This document shows, in pieces, positions 9,778 through 17,410 of a DNA stretch of 24,512 bases. Both the position numbers and the translations under genes were made by a program. The stretch comes from JBBSEZ01 sp038239195. GTDB taxonomy: Bacteria > Planctomycetota > Planctomycetia > Gemmatales > Gemmataceae. The notes under the pieces are model-generated. The model was not told the DNA's origin and did no database searches. It worked only from the letters and a program-made list of their open reading frames with translations. Positions within the stretch are counted from its first letter, which is position 1. The number at the start of each line of letters is the position of its first letter. The stretch is from NCBI GenBank assembly GCA_038239195.1, contig JBBSEZ010000107.1, positions 1-24,512 on the forward strand, given 5' to 3'.

Positions 9778-9818
9778 TACTTGATTGGTAGACAGTTCAC
9801 AGGCCGGGAGGCACAGCC

Positions 9819-10130
9819 ATGACGCCATTGACGCAGGACCACGTGGGCCAGAGCACCAGCATCCGAGACGTGTGCGAGAAGGCCCTGGCCGAGCCCGCGA
9901 AGATCTGGGACGCGCTGGAGGCGCAGGGGATTCATGCGACGCCCGGGGCCATCCACCGGACGATCGCCTGGCTCGATGCCGCGCACCATCGGCCGGGCAG
10001 CGAAGCCCACGGCGCGAAGGGGCTCAGCGCGCGGGACGTGGAGACGATGGCGGCGCTGGTGGAGAAGGCGGGCGGCGCCGAGCCGCTGGTCCACCTCCTC
10101 CAGGCCTGCTCTCACCCCCCGCGCTCTTGA
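9819..10130 (+). CDS. Small protein of unknown function, candidate sigma-54 target (103 aa)
   Basis: I do not recognise a family. The protein appears mostly helical and soluble, without a signal peptide or membrane segment. The stretch AKIWDALEAQGIHATPGAIHRTIAWLDA (residues 27-54) has the feel of a helix-turn-helix or winged-helix piece, and this is only an impression. GGGAGG precedes the ATG at 9819 at a good distance. A -24/-12 type promoter match lies 40-55 bases upstream. The gene is divergent from the NtrC-family regulator, a common arrangement for a regulator and its target. Its last 19 bases overlap the 3' end of the convergent SHOCT-like gene. Confidence 0.6.
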   Translation: MTPLTQDHVGQSTSIRDVCEKALAEPAKIWDALEAQGIHATPGAIHRTIAWLDAAHHRPGSEAHGAKGLSARDVETMAALVEKAGGAEPLVHLLQACSHPPRS

Positions 10131-10516
10131 GCCGGCGCCCCGGGGCTCGACTGGCGGGCGGGATTGTCCTGTTGCCCTGGCTCCGGGGCCTGGTCGGGCG
10201 GGGACAGAAAAAGTTGTTGCCCGAGAAGGGCGGAGAGCTCGGAACACAGCCGATCGACCTTCCCCTTCAGCGCGGGGCTCGAAAGGTCGCCCACCATCGT
10301 CATCCCACCGCGCATCCACTGCCCCGCCCCGCCCAGGTCGGGGTGGTCGAACTGCGCCATGCCCCTTTTCCCCTGGATCAACGCCTCGAGCAAGGCCGTG
10401 ACCGCGCCCGGGCTGACGTCGTGACGCCGGGCCAGGTCGTCGAGGCCCTTTCGTACGGGAGCGGCGAACGGCGGCACGGCTGGTCCTCTGAAGAATCGAA
10501 CGGTTGCCTTCCGCAT
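10112..10516 (-). CDS. SHOCT-like domain protein (134 aa)
   Basis: The centre of the protein reads RRHDVSPGAVTALLEALIQG, then GMAQFDHPDLGG and GQWMRGGMTMVGD, and ends with ALKGKVDRLCSEL. I recall this signature (FnHPelGGxGQWMxGGMxMxGDM) from bacterial proteins annotated as SHOCT domain-containing. They are thought to be small cytoplasmic or membrane-associated proteins of undefined role. The C-terminus is a Pro/Gln-rich tail. The start is uncertain: the ATG at 10516 was chosen because it is the nearest before the conserved part, while upstream in-frame Mets exist up to 10612. A GTG within the conserved region is also possible. It converges on the small gene at 9819 with a 19-base overlap. Confidence 0.65.
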   Translation of the reverse strand: MRKATVRFFRGPAVPPFAAPVRKGLDDLARRHDVSPGAVTALLEALIQGKRGMAQFDHPDLGGAGQWMRGGMTMVGDLSSPALKGKVDRLCSELSALLGQQLFLSPPDQAPEPGQQDNPARQSSPGAPAQERGG

Positions 10517-10629
10517 CCTATCGGACGAAGAGCAGAGCGTCCCCAGGTGCTTGCCGACGAGCGCGGCCTCCTTCCATAAACTGCCCTGCGAGCGCGCCCG
10601 CCATCGTCGCACCGTGGGGAGAAACCTGC

Positions 10630-11970
10630 ATGATCCGCACGACCTCCTGCCTCGCTTGCCTCGCCCTCCTCTTGTCCTTCCTGACCGATCCCAGCCAGAC
10701 GGCGGCGGAAGGGCCGCGCCCGCCGAAGGGGTTTGTCGCGATCTTCAACGGCAAAGACCTCGGCGGCTGGCACGGCATGCCGCACTTCGACCCGTACAAG
10801 CTCGACAAGCTGTCCCCCGCCGAGCGGCAGAAACGCATCGCCGCCTGGACCGAGGACGCCCGGAAGCACTGGCAGGTCAAGGACGGCGAGCTCATCAACG
10901 ACGGCAACGGGGCTTACCTGACCACCGACCGCGAGTACGGCGACGTCGAGTTGCTCGTCGAGTACAAGACGGTGCCGAAGGCAGACAGCGGCATCTACCT
11001 GCGCGCGAGCCCCCAGGTGCAGATCTGGGACACGACCAAGGAAGGAGGCAAGTGGGACCGCGGCGCCGACAAGGGGAGCGGCGGGCTGTTCAACAACGCG
11101 AAGGGCGCCCCCGGCCAAAGCCCGCTCGTCCACGCCGACCGGCCCTTTGGACAGTGGAACACTTTTCGGATCATTCAAGTCGGCGAGCGGACGACGGTCT
11201 ACCTGAACGGCAAGCTCGTCGTCGATTGCGCGCGGCTGGAGAATTACTGGGACCGGAAGCTCCCCCTGCGCCGCAAGGGGCCGATCCAGCTCCAGACGCA
11301 CGGTGGGGAGATACGCTGGCGCAACCTCTTCGTCCGCGAGATACCGTCGGAGGAGGCCAACGCCATCCTGCGCAAGCACGGGCGAACCGGCTTCAAGGAC
11401 GTCTTCAACGGGAAAGACTTCACGGGCTGGGCCGGGCCGCTGGCCAACTACGAGGTCAAGGACGGGGCGATCGTCTGCAAGCCGAAGAAGGGAGGAAACA
11501 TCTACACCAAGGAGGAGCTCGCAGACTTCGTCGCCCGCGTGGAGTATCGCTTGCCGCCCGGCGGGAACAACGGCCTGGCGATCCGCTACCCGGGCAAGGG
11601 CCAGCCGTCGGTCGTCGCTGCGTGCGAGGTGCAGATCTTGGACGACGACGCGAAGCAATACGCCCGGCTCGACCCGCGGCAGTACAACGGCTCGGCCTAC
11701 GGGATGGTGCCCGCCCACCGAGGCTATTTGCGCCCGGTGGGGGAATGGAACTTCATGGAGGTTGTCGCGCGCGGTCCGATGCTCCGAGTGGAACTGAACG
11801 GAACGCGCATTCTCGACACGGACCTGAGCAAGGTCACCCAGTTCATGGGCGGCAAGCCGCACCCGGGCAAGGACCGCAAGGCCGGACACTTCGGGTTCTG
11901 CGGGCACAACGACCCGGTAGCGTTTCGGCTGGTGCAGATCAAGGCGCTGGCGCCGGCGGGGGCACGCTGA
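10630..11970 (+). CDS. Secreted protein with two DUF1080 (3-keto-disaccharide hydrolase) domains
   Basis: An N-terminal signal peptide (MIRTTSCLACLALLLSFL, cleavage near residue 25) suggests export. Two DUF1080/PF06439 concanavalin-like domains follow. The first starts at GFVAIFNGKDLGGWHG and the second at GFKDVFNGKDFTGWAG, and each carries the family's internal pattern (DVELLVEYK...SGIYLR in the first, GNNGLAIRY in the second). Some members are reported to hydrolyse 3-keto-glucosides, which fits polysaccharide use by planctomycetes. The substrate here is unknown. The 446-residue length fits a tandem pair. GGGGAG precedes the ATG at 10630 by eight bases. It is divergent from the SHOCT-like gene and is followed by the sigma/DUF1501 fusion 93 bases later on the same strand. 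Confidence 0.88.
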   Translation: MIRTTSCLACLALLLSFLTDPSQTAAEGPRPPKGFVAIFNGKDLGGWHGMPHFDPYKLDKLSPAERQKRIAAWTEDARKHWQVKDGELINDGNGAYLTTDREYGDVELLVEYKTVPKADSGIYLRASPQVQIWDTTKEGGKWDRGADKGSGGLFNNAKGAPGQSPLVHADRPFGQWNTFRIIQVGERTTVYLNGKLVVDCARLENYWDRKLPLRRKGPIQLQTHGGEIRWRNLFVREIPSEEANAILRKHGRTGFKDVFNGKDFTGWAGPLANYEVKDGAIVCKPKKGGNIYTKEELADFVARVEYRLPPGGNNGLAIRYPGKGQPSVVAACEVQILDDDAKQYARLDPRQYNGSAYGMVPAHRGYLRPVGEWNFMEVVARGPMLRVELNGTRILDTDLSKVTQFMGGKPHPGKDRKAGHFGFCGHNDPVAFRLVQIKALAPAGAR

Positions 11971-12063
11971 GCGATCTGGCTCGCGAAAGATTTCGCCGTG
12001 TCTCCGCCGCCGAGCGCCTCTCTCTTCGCAGCGAGGAGAAAGCCCGTGGCCCGGGAGCGAACC

Positions 12064-14067
12064 ATGACCCCCGCTGCGTTCAGCGCCGTCGTGCGCTGCG
12101 TCCACCGCATCGCCGAAGAGGGACTGGCCGACCGCGAGCTGCTCGACCGCTTCGCCCTCCATCGCGACGAGGCGGCGTTCGCCGAACTGGTGCGCCGGCA
12201 CGGCCCGATGGTGCTGGCCACTTGCTGGGGAGTGCTGCGCCAACAGCAGGACGCCGAGGACGCCTTCCAGGCGGCCTTCCTGATCCTGGCCCGCAAGGCC
12301 GGGCCCATTCGCGGGCGCGACTCGCTTGGCGGCTGGCTGTATCAGGTGGCGCGCCGTCTGGCCCTTCGGGCGCGGGCTAGCGGGGCCCTGCGACGGGCGC
12401 GGCTCACCGAACTGGCGGAGGGGCTTTCGGCACCCCGGACGGAGCGAACTCAAGACGCGCTTGGCGCTCTTCATGAGGAGCTGGAGCGCTTGCCCGAGCA
12501 GTATCGCACGCCCGTGGTCCTCTGTTACCTCGAAGGGCGGACGCAAGCGGAGGCAGCAGGGATCCTGGCGACGACCGCGGGCGCCGTCAACAGTCGGCTG
12601 AAGCGTGCCCGGGAGCTCCTGCGGCAGCGGCTGGCCCGGCGCGGGCTGACTCTCTCTGGCCTGGCCGAGCCCCTGGCCGAAAGCGCGGCGCGAGGGGCGC
12701 TGTCTCCGGCGCTGGTCGAGGGCACGGCCCGGGCCGCTTTTCACTTCGCAACGGGCCGGGCGACGGGCTCGGGGGCCTCGGCCCTCGCGGTCGCCCTGGC
12801 GAAGGGAGCATTGCGCGACATGATAACCCTGAAAGTCAAGGCCCTGTCCGCCCTGGTCCTGGTGGCGGGCTTCCTGACCGCCGGCGCCCTCCTCGTTTTG
12901 CCCCCAACCTTGGGCGAGGCCGCGGCCCCACCCGTTGAGGGCGGCTCGGGGCCCCCGCGCGCCGTCGCCGCTCCGCTCCTCCCAAGGCCTCCCGCGAAGG
13001 CCAGGCCGCCGGTCAGTTGCATCGTGTTGTGGATGCGCGGGGGCCCCAGTCAGATCGATACGTTCGACCCCAAGCCGGGGCACCTCAACGGCTCGCTGTT
13101 CCCGGCCATCGACACCAACGTCAAGGGCGTGCAGATCAGCAAGGCCCTGTCGCGCCTGGTGAAACAGATGGACCGCCTCGCGATTTTCCGCGCGGTGACC
13201 CACCGCGAGGGCGATCACGGCCGCGCCACCTACCTCATGCGCACCGGCTACGAGAACGATGGCCTGACCAGTTACCCCGAACTGGGCTCCGTGCTGGGGA
13301 AAGAGCTGGGCGACGCCCGGCCCGGCGTCCCCCGCTACGTCAGCATCGCGGTGCGCCGTGGCCCGGGAGAAATAGGGCCCGGCCCGGGCTTTCTCGGCCC
13401 ACGGTACGCTTCGCTCGCGGTCGATGCGGGCGATGGGCTGGAGCTCCCGCCCGTCGAGGCGTTCGAGGAGTTGGCGAAGGGGCGAGGCAAGGCCCAGCGG
13501 AAGGCGATCGCGAAGGCCTTCGACCTGAAGGAGGAAAAGCCGGCGGCGCGCGCCGCCTACGGCCCCGGCGACTTCGGGCAAGCGTGCCTGCTGGCGCGGC
13601 GACTCGTCGAGCGCGGGGTGCCGGTCGTGGAGGTGACGCTGGGCGGGTGGGACATGCACGCCAACGTCGGCCCGGGGGTTACGAAGCTGGGCGGGGAACT
13701 GGACGCCGGGTTTTCGGCCCTGCTGAAGGACTTGCACGACCGCAAGCGACTGGACACGACGCTCGTGGTGTGGATGGGCGAGTTCGGGCGGACGCCGGTC
13801 ATCAACGCGCAACTCGGCCGCGACCATTGGCCGCGCGGGTTCAGCGTCGTCCTGGCGGGCTGCGGGATCAAGGGCGGCCAGGTGGTCGGCAAGACGAGCG
13901 CCGACGGCGCCCGCATCACTGCGCGGCCGATCGCGCCGCCCGAGTTGCTCGCCACGGTTTACCAGGCGGTCGGCATCGACCCCACCCGGCAGAACCGCAC
14001 GCCCGAGGGGCAGAAGGTGTCGCTGGTGGAACGAGGCTCCCGGCCGGTGAAAGAGGCGCTGCGCTGA
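12064..14067 (+). CDS. ECF sigma factor fused through a membrane segment to DUF1501
   Basis: The first 200 residues are an extracytoplasmic-function sigma factor. Region 2 includes DEAAFAELVRRHGPMV and QQDAEDAFQAAFLILARK (35-78), followed by SLGGWLYQVARRLAL. Region 4 includes LPEQYRTPVVLCYLEG and TQAEAAGILATTAGAVNSRLKRAR (143-183). After a linker, KVKALSALVLVAGFLTAGALL (258-278) is a clear membrane span. From 317 onward the sequence is a DUF1501 domain: VLWMRGGPSQIDTFDPKPGH, EGDHGRATYLMRTGY, GGWDMHAN and MGEFGRTP. The C-terminal domain would face the periplasm and sigma the cytoplasm. One uninterrupted frame carries everything. The ATG at 12064 has GGGAG seven bases upstream. No anti-sigma gene is adjacent, so the fused domain may take that role. 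Confidence 0.9.
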   Translation: MTPAAFSAVVRCVHRIAEEGLADRELLDRFALHRDEAAFAELVRRHGPMVLATCWGVLRQQQDAEDAFQAAFLILARKAGPIRGRDSLGGWLYQVARRLALRARASGALRRARLTELAEGLSAPRTERTQDALGALHEELERLPEQYRTPVVLCYLEGRTQAEAAGILATTAGAVNSRLKRARELLRQRLARRGLTLSGLAEPLAESAARGALSPALVEGTARAAFHFATGRATGSGASALAVALAKGALRDMITLKVKALSALVLVAGFLTAGALLVLPPTLGEAAAPPVEGGSGPPRAVAAPLLPRPPAKARPPVSCIVLWMRGGPSQIDTFDPKPGHLNGSLFPAIDTNVKGVQISKALSRLVKQMDRLAIFRAVTHREGDHGRATYLMRTGYENDGLTSYPELGSVLGKELGDARPGVPRYVSIAVRRGPGEIGPGPGFLGPRYASLAVDAGDGLELPPVEAFEELAKGRGKAQRKAIAKAFDLKEEKPAARAAYGPGDFGQACLLARRLVERGVPVVEVTLGGWDMHANVGPGVTKLGGELDAGFSALLKDLHDRKRLDTTLVVWMGEFGRTPVINAQLGRDHWPRGFSVVLAGCGIKGGQVVGKTSADGARITARPIAPPELLATVYQAVGIDPTRQNRTPEGQKVSLVERGSRPVKEALR

Positions 14068-14094
14068 GGCGAGCGAAGAGGAAAGGGCCCACTT

Positions 14095-14160
14095 CAGTAG
14101 ACGATGGTGAAGCCGCCGTCGGGCCGCGCGAACGCCACCACCCCCTTGAAGGCGCCGGCG
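14095..14160 (-). pseudogene. 3' relic of a paralogue of the BNR/sialidase-like gene
   Basis: The minus strand here reads FKGVVAFARPDGGFTIVY followed by TGA, closely matching the C-terminus of the gene at 15963 (VVAAFARPDGGFTIVY). The nucleotides are near identical over about 45 bases, with a few substitutions and a 3-base length difference. It is therefore an older paralogous end and not a fresh duplication. No upstream coding sequence remains. It lies just beyond the 3' end of the two-gene cassette. Confidence 0.65.
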
Positions 14161-14192
14161 GAGCAGGCGCTAACGCGCTCGTTCGGCGATGC

Positions 14193-14891
14193 TCACGCTC
14201 TGGCGTAGAGTGCCGCGCGCCTCTCGCGGACCAGTTCGGGGGTGTGCTGGTTCTTCGTTTCCTTGTTGCCAACGTCGAGCAATTCGTAGACGCTGCCGCC
14301 GATGCCCGGGACGACCTCGCCGTCGTCCTTCTTCTCGTCGTCCTGGGCATACCAGACGTACTCGAACTTGCCCGCGACGTCTGCCTCGAAGTCGGCTTCG
14401 AGCCCGGCCCGTGCCCCCGCGTGCATCACGGGAGAGACGACGAGAATGCGTTTGGGGGACTTTTCGTAGACGAGCTCGGTGATGTTCGTCCGGACGACGC
14501 AGGCGCTGGAGATGACCGACTTGACCACGACGAACGCCTCGACCTCTTCGGCCGGCTCGACGTAACGGCGCACGATCGGTGCCGTGTCCAGGGCCGGGCC
14601 GCGCTCCGACGCGACCTTCTTGCGGTCGTTCCAGAAGCAGGCCAGGGCGACACGGTCAAGGCCGCGCGCTTGCAGCGTTTCGAGGACGCCCCGGGCAAGG
14701 AAGTCCGCGTCCTCGTTCGTGCAGACGAGCAGGAGCGGCGCGCTCGGGGCGAGGCTGTCCGCCACGATTCGGCCGAGGTCCCGCCCGAGGGCGAGCATCG
14801 TTTGCCGATACTCCGCGGGCGGGGCGCGGTCCGCCAGTCGTTGGAGAAGTTCCCGCACGGCGGGAGTGGCGTGAGGCGAGAAAGCTCTCAT
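14193..14891 (-). CDS. Phosphoribosyltransferase-fold-like protein of a two-gene cassette
   Basis: I cannot name the family. The middle of the 232-residue protein has LLLVCTNEDADFLARGVLETL, then VALACFWND, then EAFVVVKSVISSACVVRTNITELV and RILVVSPVMHAGA. The strand-loop-helix-strand order and the VVVKSVISSA segment resemble a type I phosphoribosyltransferase fold, where the binding loop is normally VVVDDVITTG. The acidic pair is missing, so classical PRPP chemistry is doubtful. The C-terminus (PGIGGSVYELL, then TPELVRERR) is conserved-looking. There is no signal peptide. The ATG at 14891 overlaps the stop of the preceding nuclease-like gene as ATGA, so the two should be translationally coupled. 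Such folds occur in some anti-phage systems; a role here is inference. Confidence 0.6.
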   Translation of the reverse strand: MRAFSPHATPAVRELLQRLADRAPPAEYRQTMLALGRDLGRIVADSLAPSAPLLLVCTNEDADFLARGVLETLQARGLDRVALACFWNDRKKVASERGPALDTAPIVRRYVEPAEEVEAFVVVKSVISSACVVRTNITELVYEKSPKRILVVSPVMHAGARAGLEADFEADVAGKFEYVWYAQDDEKKDDGEVVPGIGGSVYELLDVGNKETKNQHTPELVRERRAALYARA

Positions 14892-15730
14892 GGCAACAGT
14901 CCCTCGAACGCCACGAACGATTCCAAATTGGTGCTGGCGACGCGCTCGACGAATCGGTTGAACGTATCGCTCGAGATCGGCCCAACAAGTCCTCGATCCG
15001 CCTGGCGGTAGCGCCACTCGAAGTAACCGCGGTCCGTCCACCACTCCAGGCCCTCGATTCGTGCAAGCGCGGCCTCGGCCTCCGCCCAGCGGGCCTGAGC
15101 TAGCCGGCCTTGCTGGCGGACCGCAGCCAATGAGCGGCTGCGGATCGTTTCGAGTACTTGGGCGAGCACACAATATCCTTCCCCATCTGGTTCGTGTTCG
15201 GCGAAGGCCAGGAAGAACGCACCTGCGAGGGCCTCGTCTTCCGTGCGGCTCGGGAATCGGCTCGCCCGCAGGCTGTCGAAGGCATTCCCCAGTAGGTCGC
15301 GGAGCCCCGCAAGCTGCGAAGGCGCCTTCAGCGGAGGGAACGAGAAGACGGTCGCCTCCAGGCCGGCCGGGAGTTGCTTGCGCAATAACTCGGCTCGGTG
15401 GTCCTCCGCTACGACGAGTACCAGGCTGAATGGTTGCCCGGTTGCCGTGCAGCGCCGATGCTGCTCGCGAAACTCTCGCTCCAGTTTCCGATCATCCGCC
15501 CCCCAGGTGACTGCGGGGCTCGTCTTGAGTTGGTGGTAGAGGGTGCGCTCTGGCCCTTCGAGAACCAGATCGTCAACAGGGCTGTCCGCCTGTTCCTTGA
15601 GGCGGACTGCCGCGCCCGCGTCGAGAACCTGCGGCCCGTACTCGATCAGGCGGAAGACGGCAAAATAGTCCTCGTACCTGTGTCCGCGTTTGCTGCTAAC
15701 GCCACCCGTTTGTCGTTTATCGCCGGACAT
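14888..15730 (-). CDS. Putative PD-(D/E)XK-like nuclease, first gene of a two-gene cassette
   Basis: The N-terminal 70 residues look like a restriction-endonuclease fold: Glu20 in RGHRYEDYFAVFRLIE, Asp53/Asp54 in SPVDDLVLEG and Gln67-x-Lys69 in YHQLKT. The pattern E...(D)D...QxK is that of the variant core seen in DUF4297/Cap4-like and Mrr-like nucleases. An alpha/beta segment (FSLVLVVAED) and a mainly helical C-terminal half follow, ending in FEGLLP. The total is 280 residues. The ATG at 15730 lies about 50 bases after a good -10 element and was chosen for that reason. Upstream extension is possible but would pass through the promoter. The stop overlaps the next gene (ATGA). Base composition looks less G+C-rich than in neighbours. 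A defence role is inference from the fold and the pairing. Confidence 0.65.
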   Translation of the reverse strand: MSGDKRQTGGVSSKRGHRYEDYFAVFRLIEYGPQVLDAGAAVRLKEQADSPVDDLVLEGPERTLYHQLKTSPAVTWGADDRKLEREFREQHRRCTATGQPFSLVLVVAEDHRAELLRKQLPAGLEATVFSFPPLKAPSQLAGLRDLLGNAFDSLRASRFPSRTEDEALAGAFFLAFAEHEPDGEGYCVLAQVLETIRSRSLAAVRQQGRLAQARWAEAEAALARIEGLEWWTDRGYFEWRYRQADRGLVGPISSDTFNRFVERVASTNLESFVAFEGLLP

Positions 15731-15784
15731 GCCCGTGCTGTTTCTCTTCGCGCCGAGGTGCCGAAGTGCGGTCGTCAGTTTTTC

Positions 15785-15813
15785 CTCATACCGTTCGGCG
15801 CCGGTCGGGTCAA
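15785..15813 (-). promoter_or_regulatory. Sigma-70-like promoter of the two-gene cassette
   Basis: On the minus strand TTGACC (15808-15813) is separated by exactly 17 bases from TATGAG (15785-15790). Transcription would start near 15778, giving a leader of about 48 bases to the ATG at 15730. It lies in the short gap after the end of the BNR-like gene, so the cassette can be expressed independently. Confidence 0.6.
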
Positions 15814-15962
15814 GGACGAGTGCGAGCCGTTCGACCGGCTGCGGCGCTTGGGGCACGCACGGCCGACTTCGGGAGACGAGGAGAATGGGACGAAGAACCG
15901 AGGCTCCCAGCGAGCGCGGAGCGCATCCGAGGGGTGGACGGTCTTCGCCGAAAGCCTCCCCG

Positions 15963-17144
15963 TCAGTAGACGATGGTGAACCCGCCATCGGGCCGCGCGA
16001 ACGCTGCCACCACGCTCCACACCGGCACCCCCGTCCGGCGGCCCTTCTCGGCCGTCGGCTTGCCTGCCTTGTCGAAGACCTGCCAGGCGACGGCCCCGCC
16101 GCGCTCCCAGCCCATGCCCTCCGTCCACGCCAGCAGCACCTCGCCCCGCGCGTTCCCCGCGATGGCGGGGTGCTTGCGCTGGCCCCCCGCCCCCGGCGCG
16201 GCAACGTCCCGCACGTGCTTGCCGGTCCCGGGCTCGAGGGCGCAGGCGCTCACCTGCCCTTTCGTCTCCCAGGCCGCAAGGGTGCCGGCCGCGCTCTCGG
16301 CCAAGGCGTAGGTACTCATGGGGCAGAGGCTTGTTTTCCACGCGCCGAGGTTGTCGCCCCGGAAGCTGGCCCCCTTGTCGGTCGAGGTCAGCAGCCAGGT
16401 GTCGCGTTCGAGGCCCAACTTCGCCGAGCGAAAGAGCACGCGAAGGGCCCCCGTCTTGTCGGCGAAGGCGCGCATGCCGCAGCAGCCGCAGGCGCCCACC
16501 TTGTCGGCGAAGGACGACTTTTCCTCGGCGAAGGTGCGGCCCTCGTCGGACGAGCGCGCCACCCAGACGCGCCGCTCGCCCTCGCCCCGGGCGCCGGGTG
16601 ACGGGGCGTGCCAGACGACGTAGACGTTGCCGGCGCCGTCGGCGGCCACGCTCCCGCCGCCGTCGAGGCCGACCGCGGCGCGGATCGCATTCCGCTGCGG
16701 CTCGAAGGCCGAGCCCGCGTCGTTGAGGCGCGCGTAGAGCATCGGCGACTGCTTGCCGGGCGCCTTCGGCTCGGCCTTGCGCGAGCCCATCCAGGCGACG
16801 TGCGCCCGGCCGTTCTTGCCCAGCGCCAGGTGGGCGCCGCGCACGTTGCCGATCGCCACAACGCTGCCCGGCACGCTGTTGACGCGCAGAGGAGCGCTGA
16901 ATTTGCTCGCGCCGGCGGCGCTGCGGACGTAGAAGACGTCGCCGGCCCCGGGCTCGCCCTTGAAGTAGATCAGGTGGATCGTGCCCTTCCCATCCACGGC
17001 GGCCTGCGGCTGGATGCCTCCGTTCGGCACGCGCAGGAGGCTGACAGCGGGGCGAGGAGAGGCGTCCTTCGCCGGTGGGAGGGCATGGCCGGTGACGGCC
17101 CCCGCTGCCAGGAGGAGCGCCGAAAGGATGGTTCGCGGGATCAT
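15963..17144 (-). CDS. Secreted BNR/sialidase-like beta-propeller protein
   Basis: A signal peptide (MIPRTILSALLLAAGAVTGHA) begins the 393-residue protein. The rest consists of propeller-blade-like repeats with Asp/Gly-rich turns, for example QPQAAVDGKGTIHLIYFKG, RGAHLALGKNGRAHVAWMG, VARSSDEGRTF and TSTDKGASF. The last two are Asp-box (BNR) style motifs S-x-D-x-G-x-T/S-F. A Cys cluster ACGCCGMRAFADK lies in the middle. The family covers sialidases and many non-enzymatic exo-proteins; catalytic Arg triads were not verified, so enzyme activity is not claimed. The ATG at 17144 follows GGAG by six bases and opens the signal peptide. It is divergent from the DUF1501 gene at 17411. Confidence 0.8.
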   Translation of the reverse strand: MIPRTILSALLLAAGAVTGHALPPAKDASPRPAVSLLRVPNGGIQPQAAVDGKGTIHLIYFKGEPGAGDVFYVRSAAGASKFSAPLRVNSVPGSVVAIGNVRGAHLALGKNGRAHVAWMGSRKAEPKAPGKQSPMLYARLNDAGSAFEPQRNAIRAAVGLDGGGSVAADGAGNVYVVWHAPSPGARGEGERRVWVARSSDEGRTFAEEKSSFADKVGACGCCGMRAFADKTGALRVLFRSAKLGLERDTWLLTSTDKGASFRGDNLGAWKTSLCPMSTYALAESAAGTLAAWETKGQVSACALEPGTGKHVRDVAAPGAGGQRKHPAIAGNARGEVLLAWTEGMGWERGGAVAWQVFDKAGKPTAEKGRRTGVPVWSVVAAFARPDGGFTIVY

Positions 17145-17410
17145 GGTTGTCTCCTGTCCCCAGGTCGCTTCACGACTCTTGTCGCGGACGAATTGGCGAT
17201 GCGTGCCAGAATTTGTCTTGCGCCGATCCGTTCCACAGAGGATGCTAGGGAAATTGAGGACGTTGGCCCCGCCGGTTCTCTCCCACCCCCTGCCTCTCCG
17301 GCCACCGCCGGAGGGCGCCTGCCTCGCGACGAAGGCGCTGCTGCCTCCGGGCCACCGCGGCGCCAACCATTCCCCAAGGCCCTCGCCCTGCCCGCGCGGA
17401 AGGAATCACC

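Noticed and set aside
10378..13827. A 1,149-codon open frame on the minus strand
   Set aside because: It overlaps the DUF1080 gene and the sigma/DUF1501 fusion in antisense and shows no recognisable motif.
15731..16204. N-terminal extension of the nuclease-like gene
   Set aside because: The frame stays open further upstream, but it would cross a good promoter and overlap the BNR-like gene in another frame. The ATG at 15730 fits the leader.
17145..17410. Possible sigma-54 site (TGGCACGCATCGCC, minus strand) upstream of the BNR-like gene
   Set aside because: The GG to GC distance is eight instead of ten bases, so the -24/-12 spacing rule is broken.
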